Shown: positions 1 to 7,685, numbered from the stretch's first letter. The stretch: DNA of 12,447 bases from Planctomycetia bacterium (GCA_009936695.1 JAACEA010000306.1:1-12447); one strand, 5' to 3'. Made by a program: numbers and translations. Notes: generated by a model not told the origin, from the letters alone.

Positions 1-1412
1 ACTTCCAGGGAGGCCCGGACCAGACGCCAGTTCGGAAGCGGCTGCCGGGTCGTGCTCTGAAGCGCGGCTCGCATGTAATCGGTGAAGGCATCGCCCTGAT
101 CGGCGAGCGTGCCGAAGACGAGGCCGGTCCGCTCGACCAGCCCGCGAATCGGACTCGCCTCGGGAAGCGATGCGACGAGTTCCATCGCGTCCGGGGTGAC
201 GTCACGGCCCACCGCCTGCAGACGCTGGAACGCCTCCATCGCCCGTTCGATGCGGGCTTCCCAGATCGCGATGGTCGCCGCATCCGATTCCAGCAGCGAT
301 TCCAGCACCGCCTCGTATCGACCGATGGATCTCGGATCGACCGGATCGATCCGTTCCGCGACGAGGTTCGGCGTCACCGCGTCCATCCGGGCGACGACCT
401 CGTCGACCTGTCGCATGGTGACCGGATCCGCATCGTCCTTCGCGACCAGCAATCGCACCGTCCAGCCGGGTTCGAGCGACTCGAGCAGCTCGATCGTGGT
501 GGGCTGCAGCGAATAGGCCCGGGTCTTGGTGAGATCCGCCTCCATCCGAAGCGGCGGCGCCTCGAAGAGCACCGACACCGCCGCGGCCGCGACGCCGACG
601 CCCAGGACGACCATCAGCGTCCGGAGGTGCGCGGCCTGTCGTCGCAGAAACGTCCCGGCCCGGACCCAGCGCGGCGACGCGAGCGAGATCGCCGCCGCCA
701 CGAGGAAGAACGAGGTCGCGGCAAGGAACCATGCGACGTTCGCCGAATCGAAGAGTCCGATCGCGAACTCGTCGAGGCGGCGAAGCGGATCGAGCCCCGC
801 GGACCAGTCGATCCACGCGAGAGTCGCCTCCGGACTCAGGAGGTTCGCGGGCAGGGCGTTGACGATCGCAGGGATGCCCTTGGCGACGAGCACCACCGCG
901 AAGAATCCGAAGAAGGTCAGCAGATAGGCGACGACCTGGCTGGAGGTCCGGGTGGAGATCAGCAACCCGAGCGCGAGCAGGGTCGAGCCGGCGAGCAGCA
1001 GCCCGAGCAGGCCGCTGGCGAACTCCCCGGGGTCGGGATCACCGTAGGCCTCCGCCACCGCGAACAGCACGAGCATCGGGAGGGCGAGCACCAGCAGCAC
1101 GCCGACCGCGGCCAGGAACTTCCCCAGCACCAGTTCGAACGCGGAAAGCGGCGAGGTCAGCAGGACCTCGAGCGTGCCGAGTCGCGCCTCCTCCGCAAAG
1201 CTTCGCATCGAGATCGCGGGACTCACCACCGCGATCGCCCAGCCGGCGATCGACACCACCGCCCGAAGGGTCGCGGGCTCGCCTTCTCGGAGGGTGACGA
1301 ACGCGAAGATCAGGGCGGTCAGCATTCCCCAGCCCGCGAGGATGATCCACCCCGTCGGAACGAGGAAGGTCGACGCGAATTCGCGACGCACGAGTGCAAG
1401 CACACCGCTCAT
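1..1412 (-). CDS. ABC-2 type permease fused to a GldG-like domain (partial, C-terminus outside window)
   Basis: The gene reads from an ATG at 1412 leftward with no stop, so 470 codons are visible and the 3' end lies outside the window. Residues 1-250 hold about six hydrophobic segments (roughly 19-40, 51-70, 97-120, 133-153, 160-180, 228-246), as in the GldF/ABC-2 membrane subunit. The hallmark EEARLGTLEVLLTSPLS lies at 74-90, where GldF-type permeases carry an EExxxGTxExLLTxP stretch. A seventh segment (263-283) is followed by DLTKTRAYSLQPTTIELLE at 293-311. That matches the start of GldG-type proteins (ABC_transp_aux family), in which a membrane anchor precedes a large extracytoplasmic domain. 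I therefore read it as one polypeptide joining GldF- and GldG-like parts. With the ATPase encoded just upstream it should form an exporter in the cytoplasmic membrane. The substrate is unknown, and the name does not imply gliding motility. Residues about 365-400 look like a helical insert. Confidence 0.88.
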   Translation of the reverse strand, partial: MSGVLALVRREFASTFLVPTGWIILAGWGMLTALIFAFVTLREGEPATLRAVVSIAGWAIAVVSPAISMRSFAEEARLGTLEVLLTSPLSAFELVLGKFLAAVGVLLVLALPMLVLFAVAEAYGDPDPGEFASGLLGLLLAGSTLLALGLLISTRTSSQVVAYLLTFFGFFAVVLVAKGIPAIVNALPANLLSPEATLAWIDWSAGLDPLRRLDEFAIGLFDSANVAWFLAATSFFLVAAAISLASPRWVRAGTFLRRQAAHLRTLMVVLGVGVAAAAVSVLFEAPPLRMEADLTKTRAYSLQPTTIELLESLEPGWTVRLLVAKDDADPVTMRQVDEVVARMDAVTPNLVAERIDPVDPRSIGRYEAVLESLLESDAATIAIWEARIERAMEAFQRLQAVGRDVTPDAMELVASLPEASPIRGLVERTGLVFGTLADQGDAFTDYMRAALQSTTRQPLPNWRLVRASLE

Positions 1413-2371
1413 GGGCGCCCCCCTTCCTGCGATCCGCGTTCCTGATCGAGCAGTTCGAGGAAGCGGGACTCGAGTCCCGGTGATTCATGGCCGAGTTCGA
1501 TCGCGACGCCACCGGCGTCGTGGATCGCCCGCCCGCACTCACGGCTCCGGTCGGGGCCGGCGAATTCGAATCGGAGGTCACCTTCTGCCACCGTGGCGAG
1601 GTCGATCTCGCCATCGTCGATCCTCGCGGCGATGCCGCGAAGCGCCGACTCGAGGGCCGGTCGGCGATCGCGGTCGATCGAGACCCGACCGATGTTGCGA
1701 CCGGGAGCCGCGCCACGAAGTTCGTCGATCGTCCCATCCGCCAGCTTGCGACCGTGATGCATGATCACCACACGATCGGCGACCGCCTCGATCTCCTGCA
1801 TGATGTGACTGGAGAGCAGGATCGTGCGTTCCTCGGCGAGCCGCCGCATCAATCGCCGGAAGTCCCGGAGTTGTCGCGGGTCGAGGCCGACCGTCGGTTC
1901 GTCGAGCACCAGGAGCGCCGGATCACCCAGCAACGCCGCCGCGAGTCCGACCCGCTGCCGGAACCCCTTGCTCAACTGCCCCACCAGTCGACGCGCGACG
2001 CCGGTCAGATCGCAGGCGTCCAGGGCCGCGTCCGCGGTCCGCCGGATCGTGTGACGATCGAGCCCGAGCAGCCGACCTCGGAATCGAAGATATTCGGAGA
2101 CCCGCATCTCGGGATAGGAGGGGGCGGACTCCGGCAGGTAGCCGAGCCGGGCGAGCGCCCGACGTCGACCGGCGGGCATGACATGGCCCGCGACCCGAAG
2201 CGAGCCTTCGTCCGGCGGGAGCATCCCGGTGACCATTCTGATCGTCGTCGTCTTTCCGGCGCCGTTCGGGCCCAGCAGTCCGCAGACCACCCCGTCCGGA
2301 ACCTCGAGGTCGAGGGCCCGGACCGCGGTGAACCGCCCGTAGCGCTTGGTGATGCCGGTCGCCTGGATCAT
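1409..2371 (-). CDS. ABC transporter ATP-binding protein (GldA/CcmA-like exporter ATPase)
   Basis: This is the cytoplasmic ATPase of the exporter whose permease follows. From the ATG at 2371 it has 320 residues. Walker A GPNGAGKTT is at residues 34-42, the signature LSKGFRQR at 133-140, Walker B LLVLDEP at 153-159, the D-loop GLDP at 162-165 and the H-loop SSH at 187-189. The usual Q-loop glutamine is replaced in the string LGYLPES (76-82), as is common in GldA/NatA-type drug and lipid exporter ATPases. The C-terminal ~100 residues are a family-type regulatory tail. Its TGA (1411-1409) overlaps the permease ATG (1412-1410) as ATGA, so the two are probably translationally coupled. The start is uncertain: GTG at 2416 and ATG at 2401 are in frame, but none has a good ribosome site. 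I chose 2371 because MIQATGITKRYG is where family members normally begin. Confidence 0.93.
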   Translation of the reverse strand: MIQATGITKRYGRFTAVRALDLEVPDGVVCGLLGPNGAGKTTTIRMVTGMLPPDEGSLRVAGHVMPAGRRRALARLGYLPESAPSYPEMRVSEYLRFRGRLLGLDRHTIRRTADAALDACDLTGVARRLVGQLSKGFRQRVGLAAALLGDPALLVLDEPTVGLDPRQLRDFRRLMRRLAEERTILLSSHIMQEIEAVADRVVIMHHGRKLADGTIDELRGAAPGRNIGRVSIDRDRRPALESALRGIAARIDDGEIDLATVAEGDLRFEFAGPDRSRECGRAIHDAGGVAIELGHESPGLESRFLELLDQERGSQEGGRP

Positions 2372-2587
2372 CTGGAACGTGGATCCACCCGGGGCCTCCA
2401 TACCTCGACGGTCCACGCCGGACCGATCGAAGGATGACGAAACCGCATCCTACCCCCACCCGAACATGTTGATGCATCGGGGAATCGCCGGTCGGGCTCC
2501 AGCCTCGGGCGTCCAACTGCCGATGTCTCCTTGCGGACGGGTGTGCGTTACCCTTTCCCGATCCAACCGCCCCGGAACCCTCGGCCG

Positions 2588-4213
2588 ATGAACGACGCCG
2601 ACTCCAGATCGCGTGCCCGCCTGGTGCTCCCCCCTGGGATCGCCCCGGAAGTGTTCCTCGCGAGCATGCCGGACGTGGTGGCCGACTTCATCCGAACCGC
2701 CTGCGATCTCGTCCCGGAGGATCTCGAAGCCGGAGATCCCCGCATCACCGCCGCCCTCGACGGGCTCGGCGAAGGGGTCGCGGTCGTCGTGGAGCACGGC
2801 GAGATCGTCTGGATGAACAACCAGCTCGCGGATCACTCGCCGGAGCTCCTCCGACTCTTCTCCGACGCCGCCGCCGAGGCGATCCAGGGCTTCATGGCGC
2901 ACCCCGACGTGGTCAACGGCGAGAGCACCCGCCTCGACTTCGCTCATGGCGACCGGTACTACTCGGTGCTGTGTTCGCCGATGCCCGATGATGCCTCGCG
3001 TCGCACCGTGGCCGCCCTGATCAGCGACGTCACCGATCTGAAGCGGACCGAACTGCTCGTCGAGGAGATCGACCACGCGGGTGGCGACCTGCTCGACCTC
3101 GACCCCGACACCATCAATCCCCTCGACGTCACCGCTCGGCTCCGGCTGATCGAGGACAAGGTGATCCGGACGATCCGCGGCTCGATCGGGTTCGAACACT
3201 TCGAGGTCCGACTGGTCGACCGCCGGAGCGGCCAGCTCGAGCTGGTCATGGGAACCGGGATGGAGCCGCTCTCGATCGGCGAACGGATCTTCGCGAAGAA
3301 CACCGAGAACGGGATCTCCGGGATGGTGGCGACGAGTGGCGAGGCCTACCTCTGCAGCGACGTCCGGAACGACCCGCTCTACGTGACGGGGATTCCCGAT
3401 GCCAGAAGCAGTCTGACGGTCCCCCTCAAGCTCCGCGACCGCGTGGTCGGCGTGCTGAACATCGAGAGCAACCGGATCGGCGCCTTCGACGAACGCGATC
3501 AGATGATCGTCGAGCTCTACGGCCGCTACGTCGCGATGGCGATCAACATCCTCGACATGCTGGTGGTCGAGCGATACACCACCAACCACAACTTCTCGAG
3601 CACGGTGCTGGGGGAGATGAACCAGCCGCTGGAGTCGATCACCCGAAACGCCGCCGAGCTCCGCGCCGGCTACGTCGGCGACGGCCCCATGGCCGAGAAA
3701 CTCGATGCGATCATCGCCTCGGTGGAATCGGTCCGGTCCCGCGTCCTCGCCTGCACCGCGGGCCCGCAGACGATTCTCGGCGCCGGCGACACCGAGGACG
3801 CGATCGACGATCCCGTCCTCAAGGGTCGAAACGTGCTGGTGGCCGATGATGAAGCCACCATCCGCGAGGCGATCACGCGAATCCTCGAACAACGCGGCGC
3901 GACGGTCGAGGCCCACGAGGACGGCTCCGGGGCGATCGACTCCATGGAGGCGGGAAAGACCCGATTCGACCTCGTGATCTCCGACGTGCGGATGCCGGAT
4001 CGGAACGGCTACGAAGTCTTCCGCGCCGCCAAGAAACTCGACCAGCCCCTCCCGGTGATCCTGATGACCGGATTCGGCTACGACCCCCACCATTCCATCG
4101 TGCGGTCGAGCCAGGAAGGGCTCGAAGCCTTCCTGTTCAAGCCCTTCCAGGTGACGCAGCTGATCGAGGAGATCCACAAGTCCTTCGCATCAGCTTCCGA
4201 CGAAGGCGGCTGA
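2588..4213 (+). CDS. PAS-GAF-degenerate DHp-response regulator receiver protein
   Basis: A 541-residue cytoplasmic signalling protein with no membrane segment. Residues ~56-151 look like a PAS sensor (starting DGLGEGVAVVVEHGEIVWMN and ending in a DVTDLKR linker). Residues ~181-326 are a GAF domain, recognisable by SLTVPLKLRDRVVGVLNIES at 275-294. Residues ~334-389 resemble the two-helix dimerisation domain of histidine kinases (LGEMNQPLESI aligns with the HELRxPLxxI box), but the phospho-accepting histidine position is glycine 342, and no catalytic ATPase domain follows. Residues 415-531 are a complete receiver domain: acidic pair D420/D421, phospho-acceptor D466 in VISDVRMPD, T494 and K518 in FKPF. 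There is no output domain after it. It probably takes phosphate from a separate kinase and signals by protein contact. An in-frame TTG at 2531 would add 19 residues; ATG 2588 is preferred because the conserved-looking sequence begins there. No kinase gene is nearby. Confidence 0.9.
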   Translation: MNDADSRSRARLVLPPGIAPEVFLASMPDVVADFIRTACDLVPEDLEAGDPRITAALDGLGEGVAVVVEHGEIVWMNNQLADHSPELLRLFSDAAAEAIQGFMAHPDVVNGESTRLDFAHGDRYYSVLCSPMPDDASRRTVAALISDVTDLKRTELLVEEIDHAGGDLLDLDPDTINPLDVTARLRLIEDKVIRTIRGSIGFEHFEVRLVDRRSGQLELVMGTGMEPLSIGERIFAKNTENGISGMVATSGEAYLCSDVRNDPLYVTGIPDARSSLTVPLKLRDRVVGVLNIESNRIGAFDERDQMIVELYGRYVAMAINILDMLVVERYTTNHNFSSTVLGEMNQPLESITRNAAELRAGYVGDGPMAEKLDAIIASVESVRSRVLACTAGPQTILGAGDTEDAIDDPVLKGRNVLVADDEATIREAITRILEQRGATVEAHEDGSGAIDSMEAGKTRFDLVISDVRMPDRNGYEVFRAAKKLDQPLPVILMTGFGYDPHHSIVRSSQEGLEAFLFKPFQVTQLIEEIHKSFASASDEGG

Positions 4214-4259
4214 TCGCCCACGACGGTCTCGGACAGTCGAACCTCGACCGCCGTAACGC

Positions 4260-4276
4260 CGCGACTCGACGTCGCG
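4260..4276. terminator. Weak hairpin between convergent genes
   Basis: CGCGAC (4260-4265) and GTCGCG (4271-4276) form a 6-bp stem with a 5-base loop in the 108-bp gap between the convergent sensor gene and prmC. It could serve as a two-sided terminator. It has no T run, and short GC palindromes are common in DNA of this composition, so the call is tentative. Confidence 0.25.
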
Positions 4277-4321
4277 TGGCTCATGCTGGACTGGAAGTCG
4301 ATTCGACATCGCCCCCGCGAT

Positions 4322-5413
4322 TCAGACGCCGTCGTGCCGCCCGGAGATCACTCGGTCGAGGTCGTCGGTGTCCCGATCGAGGCGGACATCGGTGAAGCCG
4401 GCCTCGACGAAGCAGTCCCGGACGCGTTCGGCCTGGTCGTACTGGATCTCCACCGCGAGTCCGCCGCCGGGTGCCAGCCAGGTGGGTGCCTCGGCCACGA
4501 TCCGGCGGACGAGATCGAGTCCATCGAGCCCACCGCGGAGGGCCGTCGCCGGCTCGTGGTCCCGCACGTTGGGCGGACACTTCTCGAACTCCGCGTCACT
4601 GATGTAGGGGGGATTCGACACGATGAGATCGAAGGTCCCGCGTTCCTCGGGCCGAAGGGCATCGAACAGCGATCCTTGCCGCACCTCGATTCGGTCCGCA
4701 TAGGCGTGCTTCGCGACGTTGCGGTTCGCGAGCTCGACCGCCTCCGGCACCAGTTCCGTGGCGACCACGACCGCCCCCGCCTCCAGCAAGACCTGACCCG
4801 GGGAGCCAGACCCGACCGGTTCCTCGGAGACATTCGACGCCGGATCGGAGGGCCGGTCGGCGGCTCGCGCTCCCGAGGGCGTCGTCGACTCGTTCGCATC
4901 CATGCCGACTGCCGCCCTGAGCCGCGCCAGATCTGCGCGAGCCACGGCATCGGCCTCCTCCAACCGTGCCGCCGCTCGATGCGGCCGATCGATCGAGGTG
5001 AGGAGCGCGATCGGGATGCACCCGGTTCCAGTGCAGACATCGAGGATCCTCGCCCCGGCCCCCGTCTTCGTGATGCGTCCCTGACCCACCTCGACGAGGG
5101 TTTCCGTCGCCGGACGCGGAATCATCGTCGACGCATCGACTTCGATCCGAAGGCCCCGGAACCAGCACTCGCCCACGAGGTACTGGACGGGTTCATGGAC
5201 CGAGGCACGCTGGACCCAGTCCCGGAGGGTGTTCCGCTCCTCGTCGGTGGCGACGCGATCGGGCTCCATGTAGAGCCGAAGCCGCTCCGCCCCGAGGGCC
5301 GAGGCCAGCAGGAGGTCGGCGCAGACCGCCGGGGAGTCGACCTCGCGAGCGGCGAGGTGATCCCGGATCCAGGTCCGAAGTCGGCGAGTCGTCCAGGGTT
5401 CGGTGTCGGTCAC
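4322..5413 (-). CDS. prmC: Peptide chain release factor N5-glutamine methyltransferase (PrmC/HemK)
   Basis: A cytosolic SAM-dependent enzyme that, in its family, methylates the glutamine of the GGQ motif of release factors RF1 and RF2. The helical N-terminal domain spans about 1-95 with PVQYLVGE at 75-82. Next comes PRPATE at 99-104 (usually PRPETE). SAM motif I DVCTGTGCIPIAL is at 125-137, the acidic strand VVVATELVP at 215-223, the catalytic NPPY at 267-270, and HEPATALRGGLDGLD at 286-300. At 363 residues it is about 80 longer than the usual ~280. The excess lies at ~140-212, between motif I and the acidic strand, and is rich in Ala, Arg, Ser and Asp. The start is GTG 5413, with AGGA on the minus strand (5424-5421) seven bases upstream, one of the better ribosome sites in the window. 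The prfA gene, a frequent neighbour, is not seen. Confidence 0.93.
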   Translation of the reverse strand: MTDTEPWTTRRLRTWIRDHLAAREVDSPAVCADLLLASALGAERLRLYMEPDRVATDEERNTLRDWVQRASVHEPVQYLVGECWFRGLRIEVDASTMIPRPATETLVEVGQGRITKTGAGARILDVCTGTGCIPIALLTSIDRPHRAAARLEEADAVARADLARLRAAVGMDANESTTPSGARAADRPSDPASNVSEEPVGSGSPGQVLLEAGAVVVATELVPEAVELANRNVAKHAYADRIEVRQGSLFDALRPEERGTFDLIVSNPPYISDAEFEKCPPNVRDHEPATALRGGLDGLDLVRRIVAEAPTWLAPGGGLAVEIQYDQAERVRDCFVEAGFTDVRLDRDTDDLDRVISGRHDGV

Positions 5414-5420
5414 ACCGACA

Positions 5421-5424
5421 TCCT
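5421..5424 (-). promoter_or_regulatory. Shine-Dalgarno site fixing the prmC GTG start
   Basis: On the minus strand, AGGA is separated by seven bases from GTG at 5413. This spacing is ideal and supports the GTG start. Confidence 0.6.
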
Positions 5425-5476
5425 ACGAGCGAAGATGAGCACCGTGGCGAAACCCGCCGAAAGACAGGCCGCCGGT

Positions 5477-5482
5477 TATGAT
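5477..5482 (+). promoter_or_regulatory. Possible -10 box (TATGAT) ahead of the 5561-7561 unit
   Basis: TATGAT lies in the 147-bp divergent gap between prmC and the next plus-strand genes and is one of its few AT-rich hexamers. No good -35 is visible at 16-18 bases upstream. If used, it would leave a leader of about 70 bases. Confidence 0.3.
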
Positions 5483-5560
5483 TCTCTCGATCCGACGAGA
5501 CCTTCAGGAGAAGTGTGACTCCTCGGGCCGTCGCAACCCCGACTCGAAATCCGACCGCAC

Positions 5561-6022
5561 GTGACCACTGAATTCCGCCTCGAAAACATCGTCGACCGCC
5601 TCCGCGCCTCCAACGCCTTCGCCTCGGTCGAGGCCGACGGGGCCTGCATTCGTTGCCGCGCCCGCGACGTCGAAAGCGACGCCTACTACATCTTCGCGCC
5701 CTCGGGCACCGGTCACGTCGTGCGGTTCGAGACACCCGACCGATGGCTCAGTGAATCCGTCGAAGCGGACCTCTACCACTCGAGCGACTCGCTCGAGGAA
5801 CTGCTCGAGGAGTCGCTCGACGAACTCGAGTGGCCGATCGATCGCATCCCGGTGACGACGTTCCGGCACTTCCGGAGCGACGATCTCCTCTACACCTTCG
5901 AGAACGACGTTCCGACCGGAGACGGGGATCCCGACGAGGCGGCGGCCACCTGGCTGCTGGCCTACGAAGCGACCTTCAGGGAGCTCGGTGATGTCGCCGG
6001 AGAGACCGACGAAGATGCGTGA
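5561..6022 (+). CDS. Small acidic protein of unknown function
   Basis: I do not recognise this 153-residue protein. It is strongly acidic, with a run of Glu, Asp, Leu and Ser at about 73-90 that is probably helical, followed by WPIDRIPVTTFRHFRSDDLL (91-110). It has no signal peptide or membrane segment, so it should be soluble and cytosolic. An alternation of short strands early (SDAYYIFAPSGTGHVVRFET, 39-58) and helices later gives an alpha+beta profile. Small acidic chaperone-like folds (YbjN or type III chaperone type) look similar in outline, but I cannot show kinship. The start is GTG 5561; an in-frame stop at 5516 leaves no other normal start upstream, and no clear ribosome site is present. 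It lies 33 bp before the glycosyltransferase, so the two are probably co-transcribed and it may act with that enzyme. Coding is supported by codon bias and by the neat spacing. Confidence 0.75.
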   Translation: MTTEFRLENIVDRLRASNAFASVEADGACIRCRARDVESDAYYIFAPSGTGHVVRFETPDRWLSESVEADLYHSSDSLEELLEESLDELEWPIDRIPVTTFRHFRSDDLLYTFENDVPTGDGDPDEAAATWLLAYEATFRELGDVAGETDEDA

Positions 6023-6055
6023 GCCTCGACGCCGCCGCACGGAACTCGAATCCAC

Positions 6056-7561
6056 ATGAGCGGCACCCGCGTCCTCATGCTCGGCTGGGAATTCCCACCC
6101 TTCATCACCGGAGGGCTGGGAACGGCCTGTCACGGACTGACCCGGGCGATGGACCGAGCGGGGATGCAGACGACCTTCGTCCTCCCGAAGAGCGTGCCGT
6201 CGGAAACCGACGACTCCTCCCATCTCAGCCTGGTCAGTCCCTCGAGCGAGATGGGCGCGACGCTTCCCGAGTACGAGCGGAGTCGTCCGACGACCACCAC
6301 CACGCAGACCACCACGAAGACCATTTCGAGCGGCTCCCCGGAGCAGCGCCTCGTCGAGGTCGTTCGGGAGATCCGGAAGCGGTTCAAGCACACCTCGTTC
6401 GTCGAGCTTCCCATCGAGGTGAAGTCCGTCTACCGCGAACAGGAGGCGACGTGGCGGCGGATCCTCGAGGAGTACGAACTCGACGAACGGCGGATCGAGA
6501 CGCTCATCGAAGCCGGCGGCCTCGGTGACCCCACCGTGATCACCGAGTCGATGGCCCTGCGGACCGCGATCCCGGAGCGTGATCCCGAGGAAGCCTCCAT
6601 GGCGGCCCGGCAGACGAACGCGGCCGACTACGGCGGGGATCTCATCGGACAGGCCCATGCATACGCCCGGTTCTGCCTCGAAGTCGCGAAGCGCACCGAA
6701 TTCGACGTCGTCCACGCCCACGACTGGCTGACCTATCCCGCCGGACTCGCCGTCGCACAGCTCACCGGAAAGCCGCTCGTCGTCCATGTCCATTCGACGG
6801 AGTTCGATCGGTCGGGCGAACATGTGAACCAGGCGGTCTACAACATCGAGCGACGCGGCATGCACGGGGCGATGCAGGTCATCGCGGTGAGTCAACTCAC
6901 CAAGAACCTGTGCGTCGCCCGATACGGCATCCCACCCGCGAAGGTCGACGTGGTCTACAACGGCGTCGAACTCGATCCGATCGAGAAGGGCGTGAAGGCC
7001 ATCACGTCCCGCGACAAGATCGTGCTCTTCTTCGGTCGGATCACCCAGCAGAAGGGTCCCGAGTACTTCGTGCACGCCGCGAAGCGGGTGCTCGACGTGA
7101 TGGAGGACGTGAAGTTCGTGGTCGCGGGCAGCGGCGACCTCGCGTCGATGATGATCGAGATGGCCGCCGACATGGGCATCGGCCACAAGGTGCTCTTCAC
7201 CGGCTTCCTCCGCGGCGGCGACATCAAGCGGGTCTTCTCGCTCGCCGACCTGTACGTCATGCCGAGCGTCAGCGAACCCTTCGGGATCGCACCGCTGGAG
7301 GCGATGAGCCATGACGTGCCCGCCCTGATCTCGAAGTCCAGCGGCGTGAGCGAGGTGCTCACCCACGCCCTCAAGGTGGACTTCTGGGACGTCGAGGAGA
7401 TGGCCAACAAGATCGTGGCCGTCCTCCGGCATCCGCCCCTGCGCAAGGCCCTCAAGGACAACGGCCAGTTCGAGATCCGCGCCCTCACCTGGGACGGGGC
7501 CGCGACCCGCTGCGGCCAGGTCTACGACAAGGTCGTCCGCCAGTTCGCCACGGGCCGCTGA
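6056..7561 (+). CDS. GT4-family glycosyltransferase, glycogen/starch synthase-like
   Basis: A 501-residue GT-B glycosyltransferase. It opens with VLMLGWEFPPFITGGLGTAC (6-25), the nucleotide-sugar loop found in glycogen and starch synthases. HAHDW at 220-224 and HVHSTE at 244-249 are further synthase hallmarks. The C-terminal domain has FFGRITQQKGPEYF (325-338) and the EX7E motif in EPFGIAPLEAM (E407 and E415), typical of retaining GT4 enzymes. The likely reaction is transfer of glucose from ADP- or UDP-glucose to an alpha-1,4-glucan in the cytosol; donor and acceptor cannot be read from sequence. Between the GGLGT loop and HAHDW lie about 195 residues, longer than usual, including a Thr-rich run (79-89) and charged helical sequence (96-150). 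That insert may add regulation or binding. No branching enzyme or amylase is nearby, so another GT4 role remains possible. Confidence 0.85.
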   Translation: MSGTRVLMLGWEFPPFITGGLGTACHGLTRAMDRAGMQTTFVLPKSVPSETDDSSHLSLVSPSSEMGATLPEYERSRPTTTTTQTTTKTISSGSPEQRLVEVVREIRKRFKHTSFVELPIEVKSVYREQEATWRRILEEYELDERRIETLIEAGGLGDPTVITESMALRTAIPERDPEEASMAARQTNAADYGGDLIGQAHAYARFCLEVAKRTEFDVVHAHDWLTYPAGLAVAQLTGKPLVVHVHSTEFDRSGEHVNQAVYNIERRGMHGAMQVIAVSQLTKNLCVARYGIPPAKVDVVYNGVELDPIEKGVKAITSRDKIVLFFGRITQQKGPEYFVHAAKRVLDVMEDVKFVVAGSGDLASMMIEMAADMGIGHKVLFTGFLRGGDIKRVFSLADLYVMPSVSEPFGIAPLEAMSHDVPALISKSSGVSEVLTHALKVDFWDVEEMANKIVAVLRHPPLRKALKDNGQFEIRALTWDGAATRCGQVYDKVVRQFATGR

Positions 7562-7573
7562 GTCGCGTGGACC

Positions 7574-7589
7574 AGGCCGTCGACGGCCT
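7574..7589. repeat. Perfect 16-bp palindrome between the glycosyltransferase and putA
   Basis: AGGCCGTCGACGGCCT is its own reverse complement. It begins 13 bases after the glycosyltransferase stop and ends about 43 bases before a TACAAT hexamer. As RNA it folds to a 6-bp stem with a TCGA loop, so it could be a terminator without a U tract. As DNA it could be an operator for putA. The sequence does not decide between them. Confidence 0.45.
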
Positions 7590-7631
7590 CGAAGTCCCGA
7601 CTGGAACCGATACTCGGAACCCGGCCTCCGC

Positions 7632-7637
7632 TACAAT
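7632..7637 (+). promoter_or_regulatory. Probable -10 box (TACAAT) for putA
   Basis: TACAAT differs from the TATAAT consensus at one base. It sits 48 bases before the putA ATG in otherwise GC-rich sequence. No clear -35 hexamer is present at 16-18 bases upstream, which would fit a promoter that needs an activator. Confidence 0.4.
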
Positions 7638-7685
7638 CGTCGACCCGCGCGCCGCCTGCCGCGGCCGTGATGGAGACGTCGTCGA

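Noticed and set aside
2447..2452. TAGGAT on the minus strand as a -10 box for the ABC operon
   Set aside because: There is no -35 at a workable distance, and the hexamer is a poor match; the promoter cannot be placed from sequence.
2531..2587. TTG start 19 codons upstream of the sensor gene ATG
   Set aside because: No ribosome site precedes it, and the extra residues are Pro/Arg-rich with no domain; ATG 2588 is the simpler start.
2450..4177. Long minus-strand open frame (575 codons) opposite the GAF/receiver gene
   Set aside because: Its residues are dominated by His, Asp, Arg and Gly without any domain, while the plus strand encodes clear PAS, GAF and receiver motifs. It is an antisense frame kept open by high GC.
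4283..5518. Plus-strand frame of 411 codons opposite prmC
   Set aside because: The minus strand holds PrmC motifs, including NPPY. The plus frame has no domain and overlaps the whole gene.
5504..7432. Minus-strand frame of 642 codons opposite the unknown protein and glycosyltransferase
   Set aside because: It crosses two genes and has the composition of a GC-driven antisense frame. The glycosyltransferase motifs on the plus strand are decisive.
7562..7685. Possible tRNA or small RNA between the glycosyltransferase and putA
   Set aside because: No cloverleaf or T-arm motif is present; only the palindrome and promoter-like box stand out.
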